This document shows positions 42,301 to 52,897 of a stretch of DNA of 64,000 nt, one piece after another. The DNA is from Dendrophyllia cribrosa (lineage: Eukaryota; Cnidaria; Anthozoa; Scleractinia; Dendrophylliidae), in contig JAJLRJ010000011.1 of the NCBI GenBank assembly GCA_024195265.1, positions 25,148,792 to 25,212,791 on the forward strand. Direction: 5' to 3'. Position 1 is the stretch's first letter; each line of letters opens with the position of its first letter. The notes beneath the pieces are model-generated. The model searched no databases, was not told the DNA's origin, and was given only the letters and a program-made list of their open reading frames with translations. A program made the position numbers and the translations under genes.

Positions 42301-45300
42301 CTCCAGCGTAATAACGAAGCGAGACCGGCGTTTTGAAGATATCCCTTCAGAAGAGCTAGATGCAATTCTCTGCCGCTTCTTTGCCGAAATTCGAAAAAAA
42401 GACGGCGGCGAATATGAACCAGAAAGTCTGGCAGTGATGCAGAGCGCGTTGGACCGCCATTTAAAAAACGCTGGCAAAAAACACAGCATCTTGCGAGACC
42501 ACGAATTTGAAAAGTCAAGGCAACAACTTGAGGCGAAAGCAAGAGAATTGAGAGTGAAGGGTTACGGAAAGCGAAAAAATGCATCTCACGCTTTGAATGA
42601 AGAAGACGAAGAATTCCTCAGGCAGTCATGTCAGCTCGGTAAACATTCTGTTTTTTATCACAGACAGTTCCCATAGTTTTCCTTGCGAAGCTGTATTTCC
42701 TCACTAGCTATATAATTAATAAGTAATAGGACTACATGCTTGTCCAATTTGGAAATAATTGGATTCAAAAAATTCCTCTGACAGCCAAATTGTCCTCGGA
42801 ATTTTTTTCATCCAATTATTTCCAAATTGGACAGCATGTAGTCCTATTACATATACAAATGGGCACATCATCGTGATTATAGTTAAAGTAATTAACAGAG
42901 AGCTCATCATCTTCACCAGTCCTGAATTAGGAGTGTCAGTGAAATGGCCATTAGGAGTTGGGTGTTTAAAGTTATTTTTTCTGTTTTTATTTGTTCAAAT
43001 TCCAACTTCGGCTAAAAAGTAGATGAAATATTCCAACTTCCCGGGGTGCATAACGTTGTTCTGCAGACGCTCGTGAAATTGCTTCTTTTACGGTTGTTTT
43101 TCTCTTGCAAACATTTTGCAAGGGCCAATCTTGAATAGGCGGCTGAAATTGCCCGTTCCGAACTTTATATGAAGACTGGTGATGATGTTTTAAATTTTAA
43201 TTAAATTAAAAATTGGAGGCCATCACAAGAAAGATTGCATTAAAATTAGTTCGTTTACCAAGTTTGGGGTTGTTCAATTGTAGTTTAGCTGAGAAAAACC
43301 TGTTGAAGTGAATTTTGAAGAGACATAAATGGGCCATTGTTAGATGCCATAAACACACTTCCTGTTAATGAATCACTGTATTGTAATGTATGCACTTCGT
43401 CAAAAATTGAAACAATAAGTAAACAGGCATATCAGTTAAGAGCAAATAATCATTTGTTCGCACAGAATATCTTATAGAAGTGTACAGGTTATTTCCAATA
43501 ACCAAAATATTTTTCAAAGTGGAAGAAGTCCACAAATTAGTCAAATTAATATCTTCTATATGATGATAAATAATAGCAGTAAGTGACATTGGTACACATT
43601 GGTTACCAGCATTTTCTCCAAAAGAGCGATTTATTTCCTTGACTGGAGTGAGCACATACTGTTATTGTTGGGTCAATGACATCAAATATTGTAGGGCCTG
43701 GATTTTCCTCCACGTTATTCACTTGTCTTATAGTCAATGGAATATAAATATTGTAGAATGTCATTTGGGTGAACCAAAACTTCACTTCGTTCCACATTTT
43801 ATATTGTCCATCAACTTGTTTCAACTTTGGTAAGTAAAACACATTCAAATTAAACATCATTAACATCATGTTTCAAAATCGTCCTCTCAGACGTGATAAG
43901 ACGTGACTGCCGATCATGGACCGATATTGTTCAACTGACATCCCCATAATCTTTTGAATCTTCGGGTACGGTTTTTAAAATATAGGTGACTGAGCAAGTG
44001 TAATGCGACTCAGTATGATTTCCAGTGTCTATATCAGGCTGTATTAGTATTGCTTTTCAGTGGCTATTTAAGTAATATCACGGTGCTTCCTCAGTGAGCA
44101 TCAAGCCGAGCGAATATCGGCTTGCGTAAGCGTATTTATACCTTGAATTGAAGTGCAACCTGCACAGACTTCCATCCAAACGAAATGTTGGCCTGTAGTG
44201 TGACCTCAAGAGCTGCTGTAACGATGAGTACTACAGGAACAGCTGAAAATGTCAAAAACAACAAAACAAGCCTTTTTATCTCTAACGCAAACGCACCAAG
44301 ATTTACGACGCATGAAAACCAATTGATACGGTATAGAAAACCAAAACAAGCAATGACTTACCTTGAAAACTACAACGAAAATAAACGCCGTCAAATTCTA
44401 TGAAAACAGACCAAACGCCTTAATATAAACGAAAACCACGCCAGTGCGACACGCCAACATGGCCGATGTTCACTCTACACAAGCCCTCAAGCCCACACAA
44501 CAAAAAAACCTCGTTCCCAGGTTCTCTCTACGAACTCCTCCCAGAAGACGATGCGACACGCGATCACGTAAACCCACAAACATAAACCCTCAAACGTAAA
44601 CCCACAAATCATGCAACTGATCCAAATAGTTTATTCTCTGCGTTTTATAACAAATTTAATAAAATTGTAAATAAGCACGCTCCTTTTAAAAAGCTATCGA
44701 AGCGCAAAGCTAAACAGTTCTCAAAGCCTTGGATAACCAGTGGATTGAAAGCATCAATAAAAGTTAAAAATAAATTATATGCATCTGGTGACGAGCTCAA
44801 GTACAAATATCATAGAAACAAGATTTGCACCTTGATACGTCTAAGTAAAAAGAGATATTATTATGAATATTTGAATACCATAAAACGAACATGAAAAAAA
44901 CATGGGAAGGAATAAATGTAGTTTTGCATGGGAAGAAAAAGACAAAGCCCATAACTGCCCTAAAGGACCCGAAAAACAACAACAAAATTTGAAATGCCCC
45001 TTCACAGATTCCTAATGTTCTTAACGATCATTTTTCCTCTGTGGGAAATAAATTAGCCAGTAAAATTCCACCTCCACAACAACATCACCTTAATTTTATT
45101 AGTCATTACAAATCACCATCCTCATCTTTTCTATTTCATCCGGAAACACCTGACGAAGTGATATCGCAAATACTTTCCACGCCTAACAACAAATCGTATG
45201 GTCTATACTCTTCTCCAACAAACCTATTAAAATATGCAGCTAGTATTATAGCTCCTGTTCTCTCCGAAATACTTAACATGTCTGTAACATTAGGGAAATA

Positions 45301-48300
45301 CCCATCTGAACTTAAAATGTCCAAAATAACCCCAGTATTTAAAAATGGGGAAGAAAACGATTCGAAGTACTATAGCTCCATCTCTTTATTACCTAACTTC
45401 AACAGAATCTTTGAAAAGATCATGTACAATAGAATGGAAAACTATGTTGAGAAATAAACATAATTTACTGTACCCCTCCCAATATGGTTTTCGTAAAAGC
45501 CACTCGACGCAGCATGCAGTATTAGACATTGTAAATGCGATACAATTTAATATGAATCAAGGACTCATCTCATGTGGAGTATTCATTGACCTCAAAAAAG
45601 CTTTTGACACTGTTGATCATAATATTTTGCTTGACAAACTAAATCATTATGGCTTTCGTGGAATTGTTAATGACTGGTTTTCGTCATACTTAAAAAATCG
45701 TACACAGTCGACCCAGATTGGAACTCACATATCCGTAAAAGCCAAAATAACTTGTGGTGTCCCTCAAGGATCTGTCCTCGTGAGCATGCGATCCCGCTAT
45801 TTATTGACGCTGACATCTTACCTGTATCGTTCATGTATTACAAGTCTGTAGCTAGTATAATGCATGACATAAATAACAACATTTCACCACAAAATATCTT
45901 AAACCTATTTCAAAAAACTTCCAGTGTTCATTTATACGCGGTCATCGACCTCTGGGTAAATTTTATATGTGAGAAGCTCCAGGATAAATAAACTCAAAAA
46001 TTCACTCTCTCGATTTGGCGTTAAACTTTGGAATGAGATACCTCACTATATTAAAGATCTCCCTAGGAAAAAAAAATTAAAAACACTACACAATTTGCTA
46101 CTTGATATTTTACAAAACGAAAATCACTATATTGAAACGCCTATGATAATAAAAAAAATGATTTCTAGTTAAATTAAACAACAATTATTTTATTTATTTA
46201 ACTATTTATTCATTTTCTCTCAATTCTAATCTTTCTAATTGTAAAAAGTTAGAACTTTCTCCATGTACTTTTCTTTAATCTGCCCGCCTAGAATAGCCTT
46301 TGCTAAAATGTAACTGTTTTTTTTTTTTTAAATAAAGACTTTTTGTTGTTTTGTTGTTTTGTTCAAACTTCAAAAAAGGTAGTGGGTGGTCTATCTTCGG
46401 AGGCTTTAGCCATAAAAACATAAAACTTTGGAATACTGAAGTGTTTGCAAATGCAGTAATTTTAGCATATAGAAGATTTGCAAAGTAGGTCACGTGACTT
46501 GATACGGCCACAAAAACAAAAATCAAAGATGGGAACAGTTTATGACAACCGTAAATAATCTTCACTACTACCAGAAAAGTCCCAAGCGGAGCAACAAAAG
46601 ATCTGTGCTTGGAAATTTTTGAATAGTTCATTACGTTTGAAAATAAACGGTTCTTTGTACCAGTGCTCAGTCCCCCATAACAGTTACTTATTTTGTCTTG
46701 CCTTTATTTTAAATTATCTTAAAGTTGCCAAGCACAGAAATGATGTACCTTGTGGCCTTCAAATCATAAAGCTGATGGCAGACTCCAGGAAATAGTAAAA
46801 TGTGTTCCCATTTTGTGTGTAAGATTTTTCAGCTAAAAGTAACCCTGACAAGTCACTTGATTTAATTTCCGTATTTTCTGCGTGCGAAAATGACCACATT
46901 TGCAAACTGTTTATTCTGCCAAAGTTTTTTCGTTCTTATGGATTAAGACTCAAAAGATAGACCACCCCCTCACTTTTTGTGTGAAATGGCAGGAGATTCA
47001 TGCCAACAGTACAGGGAAACAAACAATACAACTTCACTCTCCGATAGAGTTCACTGTTAATGAAATGCATTGTCATCATTGTAAAATTCTATGTTTTACT
47101 TCTACATAATTATTTGTTTTATTTCCTTAGCAGGTATATTAAATATTAGAGGCAAAATCATATATGACACAAATATTCACGTATAAAACAATAACAGTAA
47201 AGAAGCATTATCCCAAGCTAATAAGTTTATATTATATCAACGACTGTAACAGGATATACAGATATTCATTAAATGTTATTTTCGTTTGTAATTTTCTTAT
47301 CAATTTTTAAGACATTTCAGAATTTTATTAAAGGCAATTGCACTTGCCGAGGTTACCACCAAGAAACTGGGCAGCCTCTCAGTCGAAATTACCTCTGAAG
47401 TAGGTTTAAAAAGTTAACAAATAATATGTGGACTCATATTCCATATGGATTGCTCATTTTTCTCAGGACATCAATCAACTACCTTCTGATGAACTTAGCT
47501 GTCGCAGACATGACCGTGGGCATATTTTTAGCACTGCGTGACATTTTTATGCAAACTTTCACCCATCCAGATGGAGTGACTGGTAATGTGCTATGCAAAC
47601 TATTGACGAGTGGAAGCTGGGGCTGGGTTGGAGCTTCCGCCTCTGTATTCTCTTTGGTTGTCATAGCAATTGAACGGTACTATGCTGTTGTGCATCCACA
47701 TGGAAATAAAGGAAGGCTATCTAAGCGCAAAATAAAGGTATTTGGAGTTTTCTGCATGTGTTATATTTTTATAACAATCGCTTACGTTACACGTTAATAT
47801 GATTTAAGAGATAAAACGTCCATTAAATAACTAGTGCAGTGCATGTGAGAGCTCAGTAGCTTAATTAACGCTGCTTGCTGTAAGAAGCCCATATGCTGTG
47901 TTCACACTAGGGCGAAATATGTTTAGTCTGATCACGAATGAAACATGTTTCACTAGAAAATTTGTTCACATCAGGCGACACATTGCGCGAATCATGATCG
48001 AAACATGTTTATTCTGAGCATGATTGAAACAACTTCACAAGGTACTTTCGATCTAAGCCAGACGAAACACGTTAGCGTAAATGCCGTCTCCTTGTTGAAC
48101 GCTGCAATGCCCTTTGTTCCAATTCATGCAACAGCGAGTTTAAAGTGTATATGACAGTAATTTTTTATTTGCTTGATCGAATCTACATGATGTTCTGATA
48201 AGAAAATGGAAAAAAAAAATCGATATCGATTTTCCTTCTCCGGAAATAGTCCGCTGTGACGTCAATACAAGAATGCCAGTGTCGCGATTTCTCAGTTCCT

Positions 48301-51300
48301 CCGTTTTTTGGTGCGTGTTGCTACAACCATAGACAACACACTTTAGTAGAACCATGTTTCTTCCTCAGGGCGCATCAAATAATGTGAAGAACTGAGAAAC
48401 CTCGACACCGGCATTCTTGTATTGACGTCACAGCGGACTATTTCCAGTCTTTCTTCTTGCGCGGTTTGTAACACACCGGAAGTGAAATTTCACGTTTTTA
48501 GACGGCTACAACGCAGAGAAGAAAAATCGATATCGGAAATTTTGTTTTCCATTTTCTTATCAGAACATCATGTAGATTCGATCAAGCAAATAAAAAAATC
48601 ACTGTCATATACACTTTAAGCTCTATTTTATTTCGGTTCGTGTGTAATTGTCAAGATTTTATGCGAGCTTTATTATAACATGCTTGTTTTGTAAAACAGC
48701 ATAAATTATAGAAGCAGGCGTGAACGAATGTTTACACGGGTAATTGTAAATTGTAATTGGATTTTATTAAAATTTAAATTATTCTGACACATACAAAATT
48801 TGAGAATATTTTTTGCTAAAGTTGTAAACTATGATATGAAAAGAAGGTTAATAACACGAAATTTCATTCAAAAATACCTTGACCTCATGCTACTTATGAC
48901 GTCATATCTCGTCACCATAGCAACAGATTCTCTCCCAACTTTACAACAATGTTTCTCAGCGATAAACGAATAGTTACTGATGTTAATAATAAATGGTTCT
49001 GAAGAAATTGGAGAATAACTTTCAGTGTGGGTGGCATCTATCCCCAACTCCTCGTGCGTCCGATGGCTAATGTAAATAGTTGGAATATATTCTTTGCCTT
49101 CGCAAAGCCAGACAGATTTAAAATCTTGCAAACAACATGATAACGGAGTTAATCATGGTATTGTGTTTGGAATAATCAGCTGGTCTCAGACCAAAGACAA
49201 TAGATTTATTATCAGTGTAGATATGAACAAAACATTTCGACGGTTTAAAAAGCAGGAAAGTGTTTTTGTTTCCGTGCAAGACCATATATATGTTCTCAGG
49301 TTCTTTGTGAAATCAGTAAAGCTTTGTAACCCTCGCTTTGAATAATAAGATACATGTGTTATCAAAGTTTGGCGAAGAAAATTTTTAAATTTTAAAAAGG
49401 GAAATTTAAAAAAATTGAAATTCGATTAATTTAGTGCTTTTGATGAAATCAATTGAAATCAAAAGCTTCCAGAGAATCTCTGCGCGTCCTGACTAGCAAT
49501 TACAGTTTGCTTCCACCAATTTTTGTTTTGTCCCAGATTCCCCCCCCCCCCCCCCCACCCCTCCTCTCTCGGATTTTTTCAAGAGCATTTATTGTTGGCA
49601 CATGTTGTCTTCAGTAGCTGTTCGAATATCCTTTTGACACATTTTGCTAAAGTTTGACGACAACCGGTTGCTACGGTAACAATATATGACGTCATAAGTA
49701 GCATGAGGTCAAGCCATTTTTGTATAAAAATGCGTGTTTTTCACCTGCTACTAAAAGCAGCCCAATGTTTAATTGTATCATATTTTCAACTCTAGAAAAA
49801 GATATTTGCAATTTCCACATTTTCCCGATAGGGTTTGAATTTTTGGTAAAATCCAAGATGGCGGCATATTGTCTGCCATTTTGGATGACGTCACGGACCC
49901 CAGCAGCGCTACAACCCATAACATTTACCCTATTTTGTAGAGCACATCACAGGCTATCTATTAGATGTGAAATATTTTCGAAATATTGTAACACCGCAAA
50001 AACCTAAGGGGGGGGGGGGGTGCAACAACCCCCCCCCCCCCCCCCCTTGTACCACGGTGGGGTATAAGTTTGTGTGTAGTCGTCCGAGGGTGAATGAATT
50101 AGTCATACATGCCATTAACCACTGTAATCCCTGGAAGCTTCGTAGTGAGGCTAGCATTCTCGTGACGTAAGCTTTATTAAATAACCCCTTTCATCCAACT
50201 ATATTTCTGCTTTTTTAACTTTGCTGTTACTCTGAAACCTCTTACTTCTGATTCCTTATAAAGTCATTGAGCAGAGCTGTTTTATGTAAATAGTTCTTTG
50301 CCACCTCCTAGTTTGGACATACGGCCTGGTCGCGCTACAGTCAAAAACAAAAATTAGCCGTGCAAAAATCGAGGAAAACAAAAGAAACCGCTCCGGTGGG
50401 ACACGCTTTTGTGTGTAGTTTTTGTTTTTATGTCATTTTGCACGGGCTAATTTTTGTTTTTGACTGTAGTGCGACCAGGCCCATAGTTTTAAACAAATGG
50501 GGAACCACGTGATACATATTACTTGATATCATTTTAGGTGATTATACCCTGTTCTTGGATCTTTGGAGTACTTCTGAATACCCCATGGGTCCTGGTTGAG
50601 AAGTATTGGAAGGAATTGGGACACTGCAATGGAATTTGGCCAAAAAAATGGATGGGCAAGGCTTATAGTATGACTTGGTTTTTGCTGATGGGATTTTTGC
50701 CAGTCTCTTTGATGGCTACTCTATACATCCGAGTCGTCTACAATTTGTGGTTCAAACGTGCAGATCCTAGTCAACAACAGGTTTGAAATAAGCCCATTAA
50801 ACGGTTTAGAAACTACATGTCTCTGACATTTCACATTTCTTATAGTATGAACACTATGTTTTCCTGATTTAATGCCAAACGCCGTTTAAGTAATCTTGTT
50901 AATCATTTTTGCTATGGACTAATTAAGAATGTCCCACTAAAGACGCTCGAGTTTCGAGCCTTGTCGATTCTTATTTTAAACTTTGGACGTACACGCAACC
51001 TTATACCCCAACTGCGCTACAAGAGGGTGGGAGGGGTGGTTGCAATCCCTCCCATGGGTTTTTGCGGTGTTAAAATTATCGGAATATTATACCTCTAATA
51101 GATAGTCTGTGATGTGCTCTACAAGATAAGGTAAATATCATGGGTTATGGCGCTACTGGACGTCATCCAAAATGGAGGCCTTACCAAAAAAAATTAACTT
51201 TATCAGAAAAATGCAAAAATTGCAAATACTTTTTGCTAAGGTTGTAAAATATGATACAAGTAAACATTTTTCTGCTTTTAGTAGCGTTTCATATGTTTTT

Positions 51301-52621
51301 ACGCCGAAAAAAGGTGAATAACGCCCATTGTTATTCAACCGATGGTCACCAAACCTTGCCAAAATGTGTCTGAACGATAAAAGAACAGCTGCTGAAGACA
51401 TGTGCAAAGTGACTTGAATGATTCGCCAACGTAGAGACTTTTGAAAAATATTTCGTAAGTTTGGTTAATTTTACTAATGCACTTTGAATGACGCGGACTA
51501 CGAACCAGACAGCTTAACAGTAATGATGGCTGCACTAGACAGCAGCTCATAAGAGGTAGATAGTTCCACTTCGTCAATCCGGTATGGCCAAATGTCTAAA
51601 TAAAGCACAAAGTTTAACTGACGTTTATCTGGCTCTAAAACGCCAGACGCACTAATCTTTACTTTGTGGTCAATTTTAAACATTATTAACGTTTTTATGG
51701 TGGGTGTTAATTCCATAAGCGACGAAATGAAGACCAATGTAGCAGATACTAGCCTTGAAGAAGGTGAGAAAAAGTTCTCAAATCACAGTGCAACGCTTAG
51801 AAATCGTTAAAGTCGCAGACCACAGAAGCGTAAAGTCCCTTGACGACTACGACGAAGCCGACGAGCAAGAGTAACAGCGGATCTCCCTGTCAACATCCAA
51901 CATCCAGTTCTTGTTAACGCCGTGCTTTTACAATCGAGGATGATTCAATTGAACATCGGCTTTTGTTGAATGTTCCTTACATTTCCGAGTTTATAGTTTA
52001 CAATCATTTGCATAGTATTTCAACAATCAGTTGAATTGACATCTAAAACGCGCTGTGTCGCGCTGACGTTAGAGTGGCTTTAATTTTCTGTTTTTCGTTC
52101 GTTTTCGCTCTATTTTACATGTATATTATTAACAAGTAATCACATGATTTTCGAATAAATAAGCACTTAAATTTTGAAGACTACATTTACTCGTGCTCAT
52201 TTATTCTAAATTGCACGAAAAAACATTACCTATACTGTAATTATGTTTTGTTTTTTTGCAGGGTGTGATAAAAGTTCGAAAGCGAGTCACCTTGACGGTT
52301 ATCATTGTCAGCGTAATATTTGCTGTGTGCTATCTGACTAACTCATCTAACCTCCTCATGCTCCATTATCACCCTTCACGTGCATTTCTATCATGGAAAG
52401 CAAGTTCCATTATGGTCTTGTTCAATTCTGCCATCAACCCGATTGTGTATGCTTTGGTAAACGGGCGATTCAGGGAGAAGTTCAAGAGAATGATGAGCTG
52501 CACTTGCCGCCCTGCAACTAACATAGTGCATCCTGCCAGGGAACATCATCATCAAGGGATGGAACTTGCTTCTGGCCCATCCCACCCGACCCAGGAGTCA
52601 GACAAAAGCTGCAGGGAGTGA
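39245..52621 (+). CDS. Class A (rhodopsin-like) GPCR, neuropeptide-receptor-like, four exons
   Basis: CDS = 39245-39357, 47467-47737, 50538-50780, 52262-52621: 328 residues, all junctions GT-AG with phases 2, 0, 0. Family hallmarks: N24 in GN (TM1), LAVAD with D52 (TM2), C81 before TM3, E107-R108-Y109 (DRY variant), W135 and P144 in TM4, C158 in loop 2 (disulphide partner of C81), FLPVSLM in TM5, and N268-P-I-V-Y272 in TM7. TM6 has VCYLTNS in place of the usual CWxP, losing the toggle tryptophan and proline. The N-terminus is short (~12 residues, no signal peptide) and the tail ~50 residues with CTC palmitoylation-like cysteines. Plasma membrane G-protein signalling is expected; the ligand is unknown. 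Intron 1 (8.1 kb) holds a LINE with nested insertions. A broken paralogue lies at 25177-28095. Confidence 0.85.
39505..40354 (+). pseudogene. LINE ORF1 (coiled coil + transposase_22-like), stop and frameshift
   Basis: MTEGEKLKKENQTLRNEIAD starts a heptad-rich coiled coil (~residues 3-40). A second helix region follows (KQIQQLTKRVAEISL). Then come LEAYSYEFNVKIIGMP and VRDIDIAHRVPSR, the RRM-like core typical of L1-type ORF1 RNA chaperones. A TAA after ICKFTRG interrupts AKNKVMAARRNV. A +1 shift is needed to read on into MQELFFEAKKYKDAYNF, KNGAIYLRETESSDVIKL. Role when intact: RNA binding and assembly of the retrotransposition particle. Confidence 0.75.
40398..41455 (+). pseudogene. LINE ORF2, endonuclease part
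   Basis: From ~residue 105 the frame shows the APE-type endonuclease: HNNVVCTNRNLENLTLLLDE, IIGVTETKI (catalytic Glu), GGVGLFIHESL, GIIYRQHNS, IMGDFNID (catalytic Asp/Asn), TLIDNIFVN and SDISDHF (terminal SDH). The open frame breaks at RFKNRSAMR, where the nested insertion starts. The preceding ~100 residues are an unassigned N-terminal extension. Function: nicks the target DNA to prime reverse transcription. Confidence 0.8.
42124..42638 (+). pseudogene. Crypton/KIAA1958-like first exon (tyrosine-recombinase transposon)
   Basis: MEEFSEENLPNFSIFSS..., then TAKSTKTWLNVFNEWKLQRN; after a +/-1 frameshift near 42333: FEDIPSEELDAILCRFFAEI, YEPESLAVMQSALDRHL, ILRDHEFEKSRQQLEAKARE and LNEEDEEFLRQSCQLG, ending at donor CTCG|GTAAAC. 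This is the SAM-like DNA-binding and linker region seen in Crypton recombinases and their domesticated relatives (KIAA1958, ZMYM, QRICH1). The catalytic exons (R-H-R-Y) are not found downstream. GGCAGAGAA-type 5' UTR with AACATGG context supports the start. Confidence 0.65.
42724..42849. repeat. 126-bp hairpin
   Basis: GTAATAGGACTACATGCTTG... pairs with ...CAGCATGTAGTCCTATTAC over ~55 bases. The loop is ~15 bases. Small foldback element. Confidence 0.85.
43255..43869 (-). pseudogene. 2A-like peptide plus OTU-like protease fragment of a mobile element
   Basis: The minus frame reads NNVEENPGPTIFDVIDP. NVEENPGP (43693-43716) matches the 2A ribosome-skipping motif D-(V/I)-E-x-N-P-G-P except Asn for Asp at the first position. 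After a frameshift: FGENAGNQCVPMSLTAIIYH (Cys box of OTU-type cysteine proteases), then ILVIGNNLYTSI and NDYLLLTDMPV. After another shift: VSIFDEVHTLQYSDSLTGS and FMASNNGPFMSLQNSL. In my knowledge of cnidarian genomes this 2A-OTU module precedes PIF1/Helitron-type helicases (inference). Two frameshifts, no catalytic His region: dead. Confidence 0.6.
44610..46172 (+). pseudogene. LINE ORF2, reverse transcriptase part with internal deletion
   Basis: Resumes with DPNSLFSAFYNKFNKIVNKH and KAKQFSKPWITSGLKASIK. RT blocks: NNKSYGLYSSPTNLL, MSKITPVFKNGEEND, then after a frameshift NLLYPSQYGFRKSHSTQHA, GVFIDLKKAFDTVDHNIL (motif A, catalytic Asp) and CGVPQGSVL (motif B). Motif C (F/YADD) and the thumb are deleted. 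The frame jumps to HAIPLFIDADILPV, HDINNNISPQNILNLFQ and, after another shift, SLSRFGVKLWNEIP to MIIKKMISS-stop, the C-terminus of this LINE type. A premature TGA also occurs near 44990. Confidence 0.8.
46370..46980. mobile_element. MITE in GPCR intron 1
   Basis: AGTGGGTGGTCTATCTT...GCCATAAAAACA pairs imperfectly with TCTTATGG...AAAAGATAGACCACC at the right. Inner sequences (TTTGCAAA, GTCACGTGACTTGAT / AAGTCACTTGAT) also mirror. No coding capacity. Confidence 0.55.
47467..47737 (+). CDS. GPCR exon 2 (TM2-TM3, DRY region)
   Basis: Acceptor TTTTTCTCAG, donor AAG|GTATTT. Encodes TM2 (NYLLMNLAVADMTVGIFLA), extracellular loop 1, the conserved Cys (VLCKLL), TM3 and IAIERYYAVVHPHG, then a basic start of loop 2 (SKRKIK). 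Phase 0 into exon 3. Absent from the truncated duplicate. Confidence 0.85.
48133..48625. mobile_element. Foldback element with ~190-bp arms and THAP-like coding remnants
   Basis: TTAAAGTGTATATGACAGT... pairs with ...CACTGTCATATACACTTTAA; the arms share TTGCTTGATCGAATCTACAT, CTTATCAGAACATCATG-type and GCGGACTATTTCC. The right arm has ~70 extra bases (48450-48520) reading CNTPEVKFHVFRRL. The centre, on minus, reads MVLLKCVVYGCSNTH. Both resemble the start of a THAP zinc finger (C-x4-C-x-N ... FH.F). Lies in GPCR intron 2. Confidence 0.6.
48860..49320. repeat. Partial copy of the intronic dispersed repeat
   Basis: CTTGACCTCATGCTACTTAT, GACGTCATAT and CACCATAGCAAC match 49680-49720 in inverted orientation. 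The remainder is diverged. No gene. Confidence 0.4.
49590..50085 (-). mobile_element. Dispersed element with poly(G)/poly(C) end (copy in GPCR intron 2)
   Basis: Read on minus: TTATACCCCACCGTGG, a ~25-base G tract and a second G tract, then TTTTTGCGGTGTTA, CTAATAGATAGCCTGTGATG, TGCTCTACAAAATAGGGTAA, ATGACGTCA-type and GCCGCCATCTTGGATTTTAC. The same order is found on + at 50985-51400. Carries an AAGATGGCGGC motif (49856-49866). Confidence 0.7.
50326..50484. mobile_element. Short MITE, absent from the duplicate locus
   Basis: CGGCCTGGTCGCGCTACAGT...AAAAATTAGCCGTGC pairs with GCACGGGCTAATTTTTGTTT...GTAGTGCGACCAGGCCC. The truncated copy has the unoccupied sequence CACCTCCTAAAGTTTTAAAC near 25425-25443, so this inserted after the duplication. 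Confidence 0.8.
50538..50780 (+). CDS. GPCR exon 3 (TM4-ECL2-TM5)
   Basis: Acceptor ATTTTAG, donor CAACAG|GTTTGA, 81 codons. Encodes TM4 (CSWIFGVLLNTPWVL), ECL2 with Cys158 (ELGHCNGIW) and TM5 (TWFLLMGFLPVSLMATLYI). The pseudogene counterpart at 25497-25740 is shifted by one base. Confidence 0.85.
50985..51400 (+). mobile_element. Dispersed element, opposite orientation to 49590-50085
   Basis: Begins AACCTTATACCCCAACTGCG with a diverged G-rich stretch instead of a homopolymer, then TTTTTGCGGTGTTAAAAT, CTAATAGATAGTCTGTGATG and CCAAAATGGAGGCC. With its partner it forms inverted flanks around exon 3. Missing from the truncated GPCR copy. Confidence 0.65.
52262..52621 (+). CDS. GPCR exon 4 (TM6-TM7, cytoplasmic tail)
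   Basis: Acceptor TTTTTTTGCAG. GVIKVRKRVTLTVIIVSVIF (TM6 with VCYLT in place of CWxP), then FNSAINPIVYALVNGRFREK (TM7, NPxxY and helix 8), RMMSCTCRP and a His-rich tail (HPAREHHHQ) ending SCRE-stop. An AATAAA at 52804-52809 is a probable poly(A) signal. Confidence 0.85.
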   Translation, partial: GVIKVRKRVTLTVIIVSVIFAVCYLTNSSNLLMLHYHPSRAFLSWKASSIMVLFNSAINPIVYALVNGRFREKFKRMMSCTCRPATNIVHPAREHHHQGMELASGPSHPTQESDKSCRE

Positions 52622-52803
52622 TTATATATATATATTCACATATTTCACATATTTGTCTCACTTGACACTTGACACTTTTTTAGAAAGAGTATTAACAGTA
52701 GTATCAGTACAATAGCAGTACTATAAAAATAATGTTGAAATAGCTATCGGCGAAAATTTATTTCAATTACATTGACAACTTTGATTCATACAATTACAGA
52801 ATT

Positions 52804-52809
52804 AATAAA
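52804..52809 (+). terminator. GPCR poly(A) signal AATAAA
   Basis: ATTAATAAAGTG about 180 bases after the stop; conserved in the truncated copy near 27960. Confidence 0.55.
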
Positions 52810-52897
52810 GTGAAATCGTGTGTCTAATGATGTACATTGTATCACTTTGAATGTTAATGAAAATGTTAAAATACAAAGTTAAAGCTTAGTGCTAGAA

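Larger units (their letters stand above)
41456..44608. mobile_element. ~3.1 kb block inserted into LINE ORF2
   Basis: ORF2 stops after ...NFSANRF and resumes at HATDPNSLFSAFYNKF (44610), with only a short stretch missing. The block contains a Crypton-type exon (42124-42638, +), a 126-bp hairpin (42724-42849) and a 2A/OTU fragment (43255-43869, -), so it is a composite of at least two insertions. Clean outer target duplications were not identified. Confidence 0.7.
39457..46360 (+). mobile_element. Decayed LINE (Jockey/CR1/L2-type) in GPCR intron 1
   Basis: Contains a two-ORF organisation: an L1-ORF1p-like coiled-coil/RRM protein, then ORF2 with apurinic-type endonuclease and reverse transcriptase. 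It ends with a 3' tail (AAATAAAGACTTTTTGTTGT then TTGTT repeats, to ~46363). Interrupted by a ~3.1 kb insertion (41456-44608) and an internal deletion in RT. Sense orientation relative to the host gene. No longer able to move by itself. Confidence 0.8.

Noticed and set aside
41988..42584. 198-residue minus-strand open frame
   Set aside because: Antisense shadow of the Crypton-type exon, which has recognisable protein blocks on the plus strand.
42124..42638. Domesticated host gene of the KIAA1958 type
   Set aside because: It has a frameshift, lacks the catalytic exons and sits inside a LINE, so an element fragment is more likely.
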